Shown here: positions 1 to 5,260 of the stretch, piece by piece
Layout: every line of letters starts with the position of its first letter
Position numbering within the stretch: position 1 is the first letter of the stretch
Assembly (NCBI GenBank): GCA_030824295.1
Contig: JAVBYA010000069.1
Coordinates: 1 to 10,355, forward strand
DNA: 10,355 nt
Source: Bacteroidota bacterium
GTDB lineage: Bacteria; Bacteroidota; Ignavibacteria; UBA10030; UBA8401
Direction of reading: 5' to 3'
Notes under the pieces: model-generated
Seen by the model: only the letters and a program-made list of their open reading frames with translations
What the model was told of the DNA's origin: nothing
The model's database searches: none
Position numbers and translations under genes: made by a program

Positions 1-92
1 CGACCTATTTCTGGAACGAGAAAGAGAACGGACAGGATACCATCTATCAGTGGAACCTGCTCCCCATCTTCGGTGTGGAATACGAATTGTAG
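1..92 (+). CDS. C-terminal end of an unidentified protein (partial, possible outer-membrane beta-strand)
   Basis: Reading frame 3 is open from the window edge to a TAG at 90-92 and encodes 29 residues ending in PIFGVEYEL. The tail alternates aromatic or hydrophobic residues with polar ones (YFWNE, IYQWNLL, FGVEYEL). That is the look of the closing strands of an outer-membrane beta-barrel, although the last residue is Leu rather than the usual Phe or Tyr. Family assignment is not possible from so little sequence. The stop is followed by a 77-nt gap with its own promoter candidate, so this gene is probably not co-transcribed with the next one by necessity. Confidence 0.55.
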   Translation, partial: TYFWNEKENGQDTIYQWNLLPIFGVEYEL

Positions 93-112
93 CGTGAGCA
101 CGGCGGACGCGC

Positions 113-143
113 TTGCTCCTTGCGGCGGACTTTCTTATGTTTC
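113..143 (+). promoter_or_regulatory. Bacteroidota-type promoter of the sigma-factor operon
   Basis: TTG at 113-115 is followed, after exactly 20 nt, by TATGTTTC at 136-143. The latter matches 7 of 8 positions of the Bacteroidota -7 box TAnnTTTG. Predicted transcription start is about 149-151, giving a leader of roughly 20 nt that carries the strong Shine-Dalgarno at 159-166. The same TTG-N20 geometry recurs upstream of four other genes in this window, which raises confidence above that of one isolated match. Confidence 0.5.
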
Positions 144-158
144 GCGTAACGTCTCCAT

Positions 159-166
159 AAGGAGGT
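159..166 (+). promoter_or_regulatory. Strong Shine-Dalgarno for the SnoaL-like gene
   Basis: AAGGAGGT is a full-length anti-16S match lying 3 nt before the ATG at 170. It fixes the start of the first operon gene and shows that this organism does use Shine-Dalgarno initiation, in contrast to the two barrel genes further right. Confidence 0.75.
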
Positions 167-169
167 GGT

Positions 170-661
170 ATGCCCGACCGCAACAAGGTGCTCGTTCGCC
201 GCTATTTCACGGAAGTTCTTAACAAGGGAAAGTACGAGCTCATCAAGGAGCTCTTCTCCCCTTCGTTCATCTTCTCCGGCCCTGCGTTCAGGAAGCCGGT
301 CCGCGGTATGCCGGATGCGCTCTATGATTTCGTGGCCAACGCGCGGCTCGCCTTCCCGGATCTGTATGTTTCGGTGGAGAACGAGATCGCCGAAGAGAAC
401 CAAGTGGTGGTGGTCTGGCGCATGACCGGCACGCACGAGCATCCGTTCCGCGGGATCGCGCCGACCCATCAGCGCTGTTCCATCACCGGCATGGATATCT
501 TCACCATCGAGAACGGCCGCATCGAAGGGATGTGGGCCTTCTTCGACATGCGCAGCGTGCTGGAACAGATGACGGTGAAAAAGCGGAAGCCGTCCCGCAC
601 CACGGGGACAACCAAGCGGCGGACACCGGCCGCATCCAAAAAACGAACATCAAAACTCTGA
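170..661 (+). CDS. SnoaL-like / ester-cyclase-type protein with a basic C-terminal tail
   Basis: 163 residues of the NTF2-like SnoaL fold. Family features seen: an N-terminal helix with RRYFTEVLNKGKYELIKELF (8-29), the typical L(A/S)FPDL segment (about 60-65), then TGTHEHPFRGIAPTH (86-100) and GMDIFTIENGRIEGMW (108-122). In related SnoaL-like proteins these regions line the small-molecule pocket. The substrate cannot be told from sequence, and many family members have no known reaction. The last 27 residues (137-163) are an extra Lys/Arg/Thr/Ser-rich, low-complexity tail absent from typical SnoaL proteins of about 130-140 residues; it could bind nucleic acid or an acidic partner (inference). 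The perfect Shine-Dalgarno supports the start. It is first gene of an operon, with the next start 17 nt downstream. No signal peptide is seen, so it should be cytoplasmic. Confidence 0.8.
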   Translation: MPDRNKVLVRRYFTEVLNKGKYELIKELFSPSFIFSGPAFRKPVRGMPDALYDFVANARLAFPDLYVSVENEIAEENQVVVVWRMTGTHEHPFRGIAPTHQRCSITGMDIFTIENGRIEGMWAFFDMRSVLEQMTVKKRKPSRTTGTTKRRTPAASKKRTSKL

Positions 662-678
662 TCAGAGGAAAGGACCGC

Positions 679-1134
679 ATGCAATCCAAAGCTGCTACCG
701 TCGATGACTATCTAGCCGAACTGCCGGAGGACCGGAAGAAGGCGATCCTCGCGCTCCGCAAAGAGGTGAAGAAGAACCTCTCCAAAGGATTCAAGGAACA
801 GATGAGCTACGGCATGATCGGCTACGTGATCCCGCACTCCATCTATCCGGACGGCTATCATTGCAGTCCCAAGGACCCGCTGCCGTTCATGAACATCGCA
901 TCGCAGAAGAACTTCATCGCCGTCTATCACATGGGAGTGTATGCGGACAAGAAACTGCTCGACTGGTTCACGGCGGAGTACACGAAGCTCGGCATCGGCA
1001 AGCTGGACATGGGGAAGAGCTGCATCCGCTTCAAGAAACCGGAGAACATCCCGGTGAAGCTGATCGGTGCGCTGGCGGCAAAGATGTCGATGCAGCAGTG
1101 GATCGACATGTATGAAAAGAATTATAAACGATGA
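679..1134 (+). CDS. DUF1801 (YdhG-like) domain protein
   Basis: 151 residues. The start at 679 is preferred to upstream in-frame ATGs because a purine-rich Shine-Dalgarno (GAGGAAAGG, 664-672) precedes it and the DUF1801 domain begins just after it. Family hallmarks: TVDDYLAELPEDRKKAILALRK (7-28), the central KEQMSYGMIGYVIP (39-52), the FMNIASQKNFIAVYHMG strand pair (70-86), and the GKSCIRFKKPENIP motif near the end (112-125). The domain occurs in YdhG and in proteins annotated as iron chaperones by distant resemblance to frataxin; a biochemical role is not established for this type. It is cytoplasmic, with no signal or membrane segment. Its stop overlaps the sigma-factor start in an ATGA (1131-1134), so the two are probably translationally coupled. 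Confidence 0.82.
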   Translation: MQSKAATVDDYLAELPEDRKKAILALRKEVKKNLSKGFKEQMSYGMIGYVIPHSIYPDGYHCSPKDPLPFMNIASQKNFIAVYHMGVYADKKLLDWFTAEYTKLGIGKLDMGKSCIRFKKPENIPVKLIGALAAKMSMQQWIDMYEKNYKR

Positions 1135-1679
1135 CCCCTCCCCCCTCCTTCCGGGAGGTCTACCACGAATGCAAGGACCTTGTCTACAATCTTGCGCTGC
1201 AGTACGTCCACAACACGGATGATGCACAGGACCTCACGCAGGAGGTCTTTGTGAAGGTCCATCATCATCTGCACGCATTCGATCCCGCCGCTGCATCCAT
1301 CACAACGTGGGTCTATCGTATCACCGTCAATCACTGTCTCGATCACCTGAAAGCTCGCAGGACCAAGAAACGGTTCGCGTTCATCACATCGCTCTTTGTA
1401 CCGGACAGTGACGGCACGATGCATGATCCCGGACATTTCGACCATCCCGGCGTGCAGATGGAGGATGCCGAGGAACTTCGGAATCTCTTCTCCCTGATCG
1501 ACCGGCTGCCTCCCCGGCAGCGGACCACACTGATCCTCACTAAGATAGAAGACCGCTCCCAGCAGGAGGCGGCAGAGATCATGGAGATCCCGCCCAAAGC
1601 GCTGGAATCGCTCGTACAGCGCGCAAAAAGCAACCTTTCCGAAATGTTGGAACAGCAGCGAAGGATTGACGGGAAATGA
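1131..1679 (+). CDS. ECF-type RNA polymerase sigma-70 factor
   Basis: 182 residues, the normal size for an extracytoplasmic-function sigma factor. Region 2 spans about 8-76: NTDDAQDLTQEVFVKVHHHL is the region 2.1-2.2 core-binding helix pair, and TTWVYRITVNHCLDHLKARR (58-77) is the region 2.3-2.4 helix that melts and reads the -10 element. A poorly conserved linker (80-112) leads to region 4 (about 113-170), with the DRLPPRQRTTLILTKIEDRS helix and a helix-turn-helix EAAEIMEIPPKALESLVQRAKSNL that reads the -35 element. There is no C-terminal extension. The ATGA overlap couples it to the DUF1801 gene, and the next two genes encode small membrane proteins expected to control it. Target promoters are not evident in the window. 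No symbol is given because the ECF subgroup cannot be assigned without a search. Confidence 0.93.
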   Translation: MTPPPSFREVYHECKDLVYNLALQYVHNTDDAQDLTQEVFVKVHHHLHAFDPAAASITTWVYRITVNHCLDHLKARRTKKRFAFITSLFVPDSDGTMHDPGHFDHPGVQMEDAEELRNLFSLIDRLPPRQRTTLILTKIEDRSQQEAAEIMEIPPKALESLVQRAKSNLSEMLEQQRRIDGK

Positions 1680-1691
1680 TCGTATCACCAT

Positions 1692-1696
1692 GGAGA
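1692..1696 (+). promoter_or_regulatory. Shine-Dalgarno deciding the start of the small membrane protein
   Basis: GGAGA lies 5 nt before ATG 1702. The alternative in-frame starts are TTG 1666, inside the sigma gene, and ATG 1690. Neither has a comparable site at proper spacing, so 1702 is preferred. Confidence 0.5.
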
Positions 1697-1701
1697 ACCG
1701 T

Positions 1702-1977
1702 ATGAAGATCGATACCGAACTGGATAGATTCCGCAAACTCCGCCGTGTGGAAGCACCGCCGTTCCTGCTCACCAGGATCGAACAGCGCATCGCTGCGTCC
1801 GCACAAGTCGCAGCAACACCCGCTCTGCGGTTCACACTGATCGGAGCACTGGTGGTGCTGGCGCTGCTGAATGCTGCGGCGGTCTCCGCGTCTGTCTCTC
1901 CATCCGATGAGCCGAACGGCACCATCCGTATCGCTCAGGAACTGCACCTCACAACTTCCTTTGACCCGTATGAATAG
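1702..1977 (+). CDS. Small single-pass membrane protein, candidate anti-sigma factor
   Basis: 91 residues from the preferred start (95 from ATG 1690). A short basic cytoplasmic stretch contains DRFRKLRRVEAPPFLLTRIEQRIA (8-31). One hydrophobic segment follows at about 42-64 (LRFTLIGALVVLALLNAAAV), then a periplasmic tail of about 27 residues. The APPFLLTRIxxRI pattern just before the membrane is typical of tiny proteins encoded after ECF sigma genes in Bacteroidota. There is no HxxxCxxC zinc motif, so it is not a ZAS-type anti-sigma domain; size and topology are closer to CnrY. The role (holding the sigma factor at the membrane) is inferred from position and topology, not from a recognised domain. 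The gene overlaps the next one by 8 nt, implying coupled translation. Confidence 0.72.
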   Translation: MKIDTELDRFRKLRRVEAPPFLLTRIEQRIAASAQVAATPALRFTLIGALVVLALLNAAAVSASVSPSDEPNGTIRIAQELHLTTSFDPYE

Positions 1978-2431
1978 ATCCTCTCTGTTGACGACCGCTG
2001 TTGCTGTGCTGATGGTGATGAACATCGCCCTGATCATCTTCATGTTCGTTACCAAACCGCCCCATCCCGAAGGCCCCGGCGGACCGGGCCGTCCGAAGCA
2101 GATCATCATCGAACGGCTGCGGCTGGACCGGGAACAAGTGGAACGGTACGAAGCGCTCATTGAACAGCACCGCAGCACTATCCGCGAAACATCCGAACGG
2201 CTGGAAGGTGTCCGCCGGGAATTATATGCAACGCTCTCTGCACCCGATGCAGCCAAAGTGGATTCCCTCACCGCTGTTCTGGGAACGCTGCTGCAGTCGA
2301 TCGAGCGGGCGCATTTCGATCATGTACTGGCAGTGAAAGGATTGTGCCGGCCCGATCAAATGAAGGAGTTCGATGCTTTTTCGCGGGAATTAGCGGAACT
2401 GTTCAGTCCGAAAGAACAGCGAAGACGCTGA
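1970..2431 (+). CDS. Membrane-anchored periplasmic heavy-metal-sensor-like (Metal_resist / CpxP-Spy fold) protein
   Basis: 153 residues starting at ATG 1970, which overlaps the stop of the preceding gene. A hydrophobic N-terminal segment (6-28, without a convincing cleavage site) would anchor it in the inner membrane. A Pro/Gly-rich linker (30-42) follows, then an almost wholly helical domain (45-148). The pattern LRLDREQVERYEALIEQHRSTIRETSERL (50-78) and IERAHFDHVLAVKGLCRPDQMKEFDAF (111-137) is that of the Metal_resist family (CnrX/ZraP relatives) as seen in Bacteroidota. Possible metal ligands are H67, H115, H118 and C126. The histidine spacing does not exactly copy CnrX, so metal binding is only possible; it may sense misfolded envelope protein like CpxP. 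Its position as last gene of a sigma/anti-sigma operon fits a sensor that relieves inhibition of the sigma factor. Confidence 0.78.
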   Translation: MNRSSLLTTAVAVLMVMNIALIIFMFVTKPPHPEGPGGPGRPKQIIIERLRLDREQVERYEALIEQHRSTIRETSERLEGVRRELYATLSAPDAAKVDSLTAVLGTLLQSIERAHFDHVLAVKGLCRPDQMKEFDAFSRELAELFSPKEQRRR

Positions 2432-2474
2432 CCGGCCGGGATCAGCGAAGGATGTCCGAACGTTTGTCGTATAA

Positions 2475-2522
2475 CATACCAGAACCACATCCATCAACCA
2501 CTATCCGGGGAGTTCTGGTATG
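2475..2522 (+). promoter_or_regulatory. Perfect 11-bp inverted repeat spanning the ribosome binding site and start codon of the peroxidase gene
   Basis: CATACCAGAAC (2475-2485) and GTTCTGGTATG (2512-2522) are exact reverse complements separated by 26 nt. The right arm contains the ATG at 2520-2522, and the Shine-Dalgarno GGGGAG (2507-2512) abuts it. In RNA this would be a stem with the start codon in the base-paired part. In DNA it could be an operator, though the arm spacing is long for a dimeric repressor. Role is inferred. Confidence 0.6.
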
Positions 2523-3719
2523 ACCAACACCATCCGCGTTCCGTTCCTTGCATTCCTTTTCTGTTCTCTCTTCCTGCTGAGCTCCTGCAAAAAGGATGAG
2601 ACCACGTCCGCCGCTGCCGCGACGCAATCAACCCCGGCAGTCTCCGCGGCCTTTGGAACCGCCATCGACCTGAATGCGCTGCCGAATTACGCCGCTCAGA
2701 CCATCCCCTCCTACATCACCAAGGATAACGGAATGGCGAACGTTATCACCAACAAGAAAGCGGCGATCGGACGTGTGCTGTTCTATGACAAGAAACTCTC
2801 CACCGCCAACAGCATCTCCTGCGCCTCGTGTCATCTGCAGCAGTTCGCGTTCAGCGATACGGCAACGGCAAGCATCGGTGTGAACGGCACCACCGGCCGC
2901 CATGCGATGCGTCTGGTGAATGCCCGCTTTGCGAACGAACCGAGATTCTTCTGGGATGAACGTGCGGCAACGCTGGAGGCCCAGACGACCCGCCCTATCC
3001 AGGACCATGCGGAGATGGGATACAGCGGTGCGGACGGTGACCCGGCGCTGAGTGTGCTGCTCACGAAACTGCAGGGAGTGGAGTACTATAAGGAACTGTT
3101 CACTGCCGCCTATGGCGATGCCGCCGTCACCGAAGTGCGCATGCAGGAATGTCTCGCACAGTTCATCCGGAGCATCCAGTCGTTCGATTCCAAGTATGAT
3201 GCCGGCCGCGCCGCGGCGGGGAATGACCAGGCCCCGTTCCTTAATTACACCCCGCAGGAGAACCAGGGGAAGAACCTCTTCTTTGCACCGCCGCAATTCG
3301 ACGGCGCCGGGAACCGTACCAGCGGCGGCGCAGGATGCGCCGGCTGTCATGCAGGACCGGAATTCGATGTCGATCCCCGCTCGCTGAACAACGGCGTCAT
3401 CGGAAAGATCGGCGGAGGGACGGATGTCACCGTAACGCGGGCGCCGAGCCTTCGTGATGTGGTGAAGGCGGACGGCACGGCGAACGGTCCGTTCATGCAT
3501 ATCGGCGCATCGAGTCAGCTGATCACCGTGATCAACCATTACGACAGTATCGTTGTTACGGGGAACACCAATCTCGATCCGCGTCTCCGCCCGGCCGGCA
3601 ATCCGCAGCGGCTCCATTTAACACAGCAAGAGAAGGATGCACTCATCGCATTCATCCGGACACTGGCGGGGACGAACATCTACACCGATGCAAAATGGTC
3701 AGATCCGTTCGTGAAGTAG
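2520..3719 (+). CDS. Di-haem cytochrome c peroxidase (CCP/MauG family) lipoprotein
   Basis: 399 residues. The N-terminus is a lipoprotein signal with lipobox LLSSC, lipidated Cys expected at 23. Two haem c attachment motifs are present: CASCH (101-105) and CAGCH (273-277). Between them lie the conserved FFWDERA (143-149) and RPIQDHAEMG (158-167) segments. After the second haem come RAPSLRDV (307-314) and the PFMHIGASS loop (324-332), whose Met is the usual distal ligand of the electron-transfer haem; a helical LTQQEKDALIAFIRTL end closes the domain. The family reduces H2O2 to water using electrons from small c-type cytochromes or cupredoxins, or in MauG-like members performs oxidations. The protein should sit in the periplasm or on an outer-membrane leaflet. 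GGGGAG (2507-2512) supports the start. Residues 24-27 (KKDE) resemble a Bacteroidota lipoprotein export signal. Transcription probably ends at the hairpin 3742-3774. Confidence 0.93.
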   Translation: MTNTIRVPFLAFLFCSLFLLSSCKKDETTSAAAATQSTPAVSAAFGTAIDLNALPNYAAQTIPSYITKDNGMANVITNKKAAIGRVLFYDKKLSTANSISCASCHLQQFAFSDTATASIGVNGTTGRHAMRLVNARFANEPRFFWDERAATLEAQTTRPIQDHAEMGYSGADGDPALSVLLTKLQGVEYYKELFTAAYGDAAVTEVRMQECLAQFIRSIQSFDSKYDAGRAAAGNDQAPFLNYTPQENQGKNLFFAPPQFDGAGNRTSGGAGCAGCHAGPEFDVDPRSLNNGVIGKIGGGTDVTVTRAPSLRDVVKADGTANGPFMHIGASSQLITVINHYDSIVVTGNTNLDPRLRPAGNPQRLHLTQQEKDALIAFIRTLAGTNIYTDAKWSDPFVK

Positions 3720-3741
3720 CCGGGACGGAACCTCATGGAAC

Positions 3742-3774
3742 GACAACGCCGCATCATGATGATGCGGCGTTGTC
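3742..3774 (+). terminator. Strong hairpin terminator after the cytochrome peroxidase gene
   Basis: A 33-nt perfect palindrome has arms of 16 nt (GACAACGCCGCATCAT and its complement) around a central G. A realistic fold has 14 bp and a 5-nt loop. It starts 22 nt after the stop codon. The following TTGT is only a short U-rich tail, so it may terminate weakly, act in both directions, or protect the 3' end. Confidence 0.7.
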
Positions 3775-3839
3775 TTGTACGGAAATGAGCGTTTGTATCA
3801 ACCCGAATATCTGCTGTCGGTCAGCGCCGATTTTTCTGA

Positions 3840-3870
3840 TTGTCCTTCCGATGATTATTCAGTACGTTGA
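3840..3870 (+). promoter_or_regulatory. Conserved promoter of barrel gene 1
   Basis: TTG (3840-3842), a 20-nt spacer, then TACGTTGA (3863-3870), a partial match to TAnnTTTG. The element lies inside the block conserved in copy B and has the same geometry as other promoters in the window. The predicted start near 3876 gives a leader of about 29 nt without a Shine-Dalgarno. Confidence 0.45.
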
Positions 3871-3904
3871 ACACATCGTGTGTATGTTCCGCACAGCTGT
3901 GTTC

Positions 3905-5095
3905 ATGATATTCCGGCGACGCCATATCACCCCTCTGTTCCTCCTTACCGTACTGACGGTCACCTCGCTGTTCTCCCAGGCTGTTTCCGTGCCTCCCTAC
4001 GACGTCGTCGACCATCTCTCCTTCTCCCGCATCGGAACTGCCGAGTGGGCTTCCGGAGGTGTGCGGTCGGCAGAAGCCGGTTCTTCGTCTGCCCCGTTCA
4101 ACAATCCGGCATTGCTCCGCGCTCCTTCCCTGACGCTGTACACTGAGTTCGGCAAACGAAGCGAAGCGGCATTCATTGCCGACATCACAATGGATGGTCA
4201 ACACCTTCTCCCTTCCTTCGGACAGATATCCGTCTCCACCGGGGACTTCCACTGGGCGCTGGCCTATGCTTCGCTGTATGATCGTGCATATGATTATGGG
4301 GAAGTTGAGATCACCACCGTAGAAAACCCCGAAGGAACGGGTGAGATGGCGAGTGGATCCGACCGGGTCCGGGTCCACACGGGGATCGCTTCCGTAGCAT
4401 TCGTTCTGGATGATAGATTCTCCGTTGGACTCTCCGTCGGCACGAATGTCGTTACGGTGCACAACAAATTCTACAAGATCTCGGTGACAGGTAACGGATC
4501 GGGAGCATTCGTGATCGCCGGTGTGTATGGTAAACTTGGCTCCACACTGCATCTTGGCGGTTCGCTTCGATTGTCTGAGAATGTACTCTTCAGCCCTGTA
4601 TACGACGGCCTGCAGCTGATCGATGTCGATCCGCCCTTGGACAGTACCATTGGTACGAGCCGCGTTCTTGAAACATCCACTCAGCAGATCAGAGCACGAT
4701 TCCCGGTCACAGCACAGGTGGGAGGTGTATGGGAAGTGACGGAATTACTGTCGCTGATGGCGGAGATCGAAATGGAGGATTGGTCGGAGCACTCCGTGAC
4801 ATATGAGAGCACGGTCGATGCGCATGTTGGTGTTCTGCTGAAACCGCATCCGCTGCTGCGTCTTCGCGGCGGATACTTCACAGAGTCCTCGCCGCAGAAT
4901 AGTCCTACCGCGCTGAAGATCGATCAGAAGTTCATGACCGCCGGATTCGAATGGACCGCACTCTCCGGCGTTGTGATCACCGGAAGCGCCGTGCGGTCGG
5001 TCTGGTCCGCGACACGATCATCCTTCTTCGCTCCGCCAAAGGAAGGATTCTATCAGCATCTCTACCAGCTGGGGCTTTTGTACCGGCTGCAATAG
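3905..5095 (+). CDS. Outer-membrane beta-barrel protein 1 (OmpP1/FadL- or UPF0164/PorV-like), tandem paralogue
   Basis: 396 residues. ATG 3905 is chosen over ATG 3884 because the resulting leader (MIFRRRH then a hydrophobic core ending at SLFSQ) aligns with the paralogue (MQRSFRH ... GYSQ) and gives nearly the same length; 3884 would add 7 residues. The signal peptide occupies about 1-25. The mature start SFSRIGTAEWASGGVRSAEAG followed by FNNPALL (65-71) resembles the plug-like N-terminus of FadL/OmpP1 and PorV-type barrels (small, Gly/Ala-rich, then NPAxL). The rest is alternating amphipathic strands, ending in YQLGLLYRLQ. Cargo or role is unknown; transport of hydrophobic compounds is the family theme, and PorV-like members act in type IX secretion. 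No Shine-Dalgarno is visible. Residues 232-262 differ almost completely from the paralogue and are probably a surface loop. Confidence 0.82.
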   Translation: MIFRRRHITPLFLLTVLTVTSLFSQAVSVPPYDVVDHLSFSRIGTAEWASGGVRSAEAGSSSAPFNNPALLRAPSLTLYTEFGKRSEAAFIADITMDGQHLLPSFGQISVSTGDFHWALAYASLYDRAYDYGEVEITTVENPEGTGEMASGSDRVRVHTGIASVAFVLDDRFSVGLSVGTNVVTVHNKFYKISVTGNGSGAFVIAGVYGKLGSTLHLGGSLRLSENVLFSPVYDGLQLIDVDPPLDSTIGTSRVLETSTQQIRARFPVTAQVGGVWEVTELLSLMAEIEMEDWSEHSVTYESTVDAHVGVLLKPHPLLRLRGGYFTESSPQNSPTALKIDQKFMTAGFEWTALSGVVITGSAVRSVWSATRSSFFAPPKEGFYQHLYQLGLLYRLQ

Positions 5096-5097
5096 AC

Positions 5098-5151
5098 TCA
5101 GAACGTGAACGTCTGCAGCCGCTCCGGGATGTCGGCGCGCCGAAAGCGGTG
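5098..5151 (-). pseudogene. Remnant of the 3' end of the MBL/beta-CASP ribonuclease gene
   Basis: On the minus strand these bases encode HHRFRRADIPERLQTFTF and a TGA. This is the same ending as the intact ribonuclease at 6451-7848 (EHRFQRVDIPERLQTFTF). The DNA is identical over its first 38 nt from 5097 and 51 of 55 overall. The remnant stop begins 2 nt after the barrel-1 stop, exactly the spacing seen between barrel 2 and the intact gene. Upstream of the homologous part the minus-strand frame soon meets a stop, and no ribonuclease domain remains. It is a passive passenger of the tandem duplication, unless it serves as a 3' processing or terminator signal. Confidence 0.8.
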
Positions 5152-5211
5152 ATGCACTTCCTTTCCGCGTGCGTTTTATTCAGGACTCTTTGGATCGTCC
5201 CGATATTCTCA

Positions 5212-5242
5212 TTGTCCTTCCGATGATTATTCATTACGTTGA
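5212..5242 (+). promoter_or_regulatory. Conserved promoter of barrel gene 2
   Basis: TTG (5212-5214), 20 nt, then TACGTTGA (5235-5242), the same element as in copy A. The predicted start near 5248 leaves a leader of only about 13 nt before ATG 5261, with no Shine-Dalgarno. Relative to copy A, 16 nt are missing between the box and the start codon. Confidence 0.45.
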
Positions 5243-5260
5243 ACACACTATTGAAGTGTC

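Larger units (their letters stand above)
3827..5151 (+). repeat. Tandem duplication, copy A (promoter, barrel gene 1, ribonuclease-tail remnant)
   Basis: Homologous to 5200-6504. The upstream block 3834-3875 matches 5206-5247 at 40 of 42 positions. The barrel coding regions align throughout, with a divergent centre. The downstream block 5097-5151 matches 6450-6504 at 51 of 55 positions. The left edge is near CCGAT at 3827-3831. Confidence 0.85.

Noticed and set aside
93..169. Repeated CGGCGGAC (101-108, 124-131) and a GAGCA/TGCTC stem before the first operon
   Set aside because: Two short copies and a 5-bp stem are within chance for GC-rich DNA; only the promoter candidate in this gap was kept.
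1666..1701. Upstream starts (TTG 1666, ATG 1690) for the small membrane protein
   Set aside because: No well-spaced Shine-Dalgarno for either; GGAGA at 1692 fits ATG 1702. The difference of 4-12 residues does not change the interpretation.
2628..3617. Long minus-strand open frame (329 codons) opposite the peroxidase gene
   Set aside because: It is antisense to a gene with two haem motifs, shows no recognisable domain, and is the usual codon-bias shadow in GC-rich DNA.
3695..3904. N-terminal extensions of barrel gene 1 (starts at 3695, 3851 or 3884)
   Set aside because: The first two would run through the terminator or promoter. Alignment to the paralogue's signal peptide favours 3905, although 3884 cannot be fully excluded.
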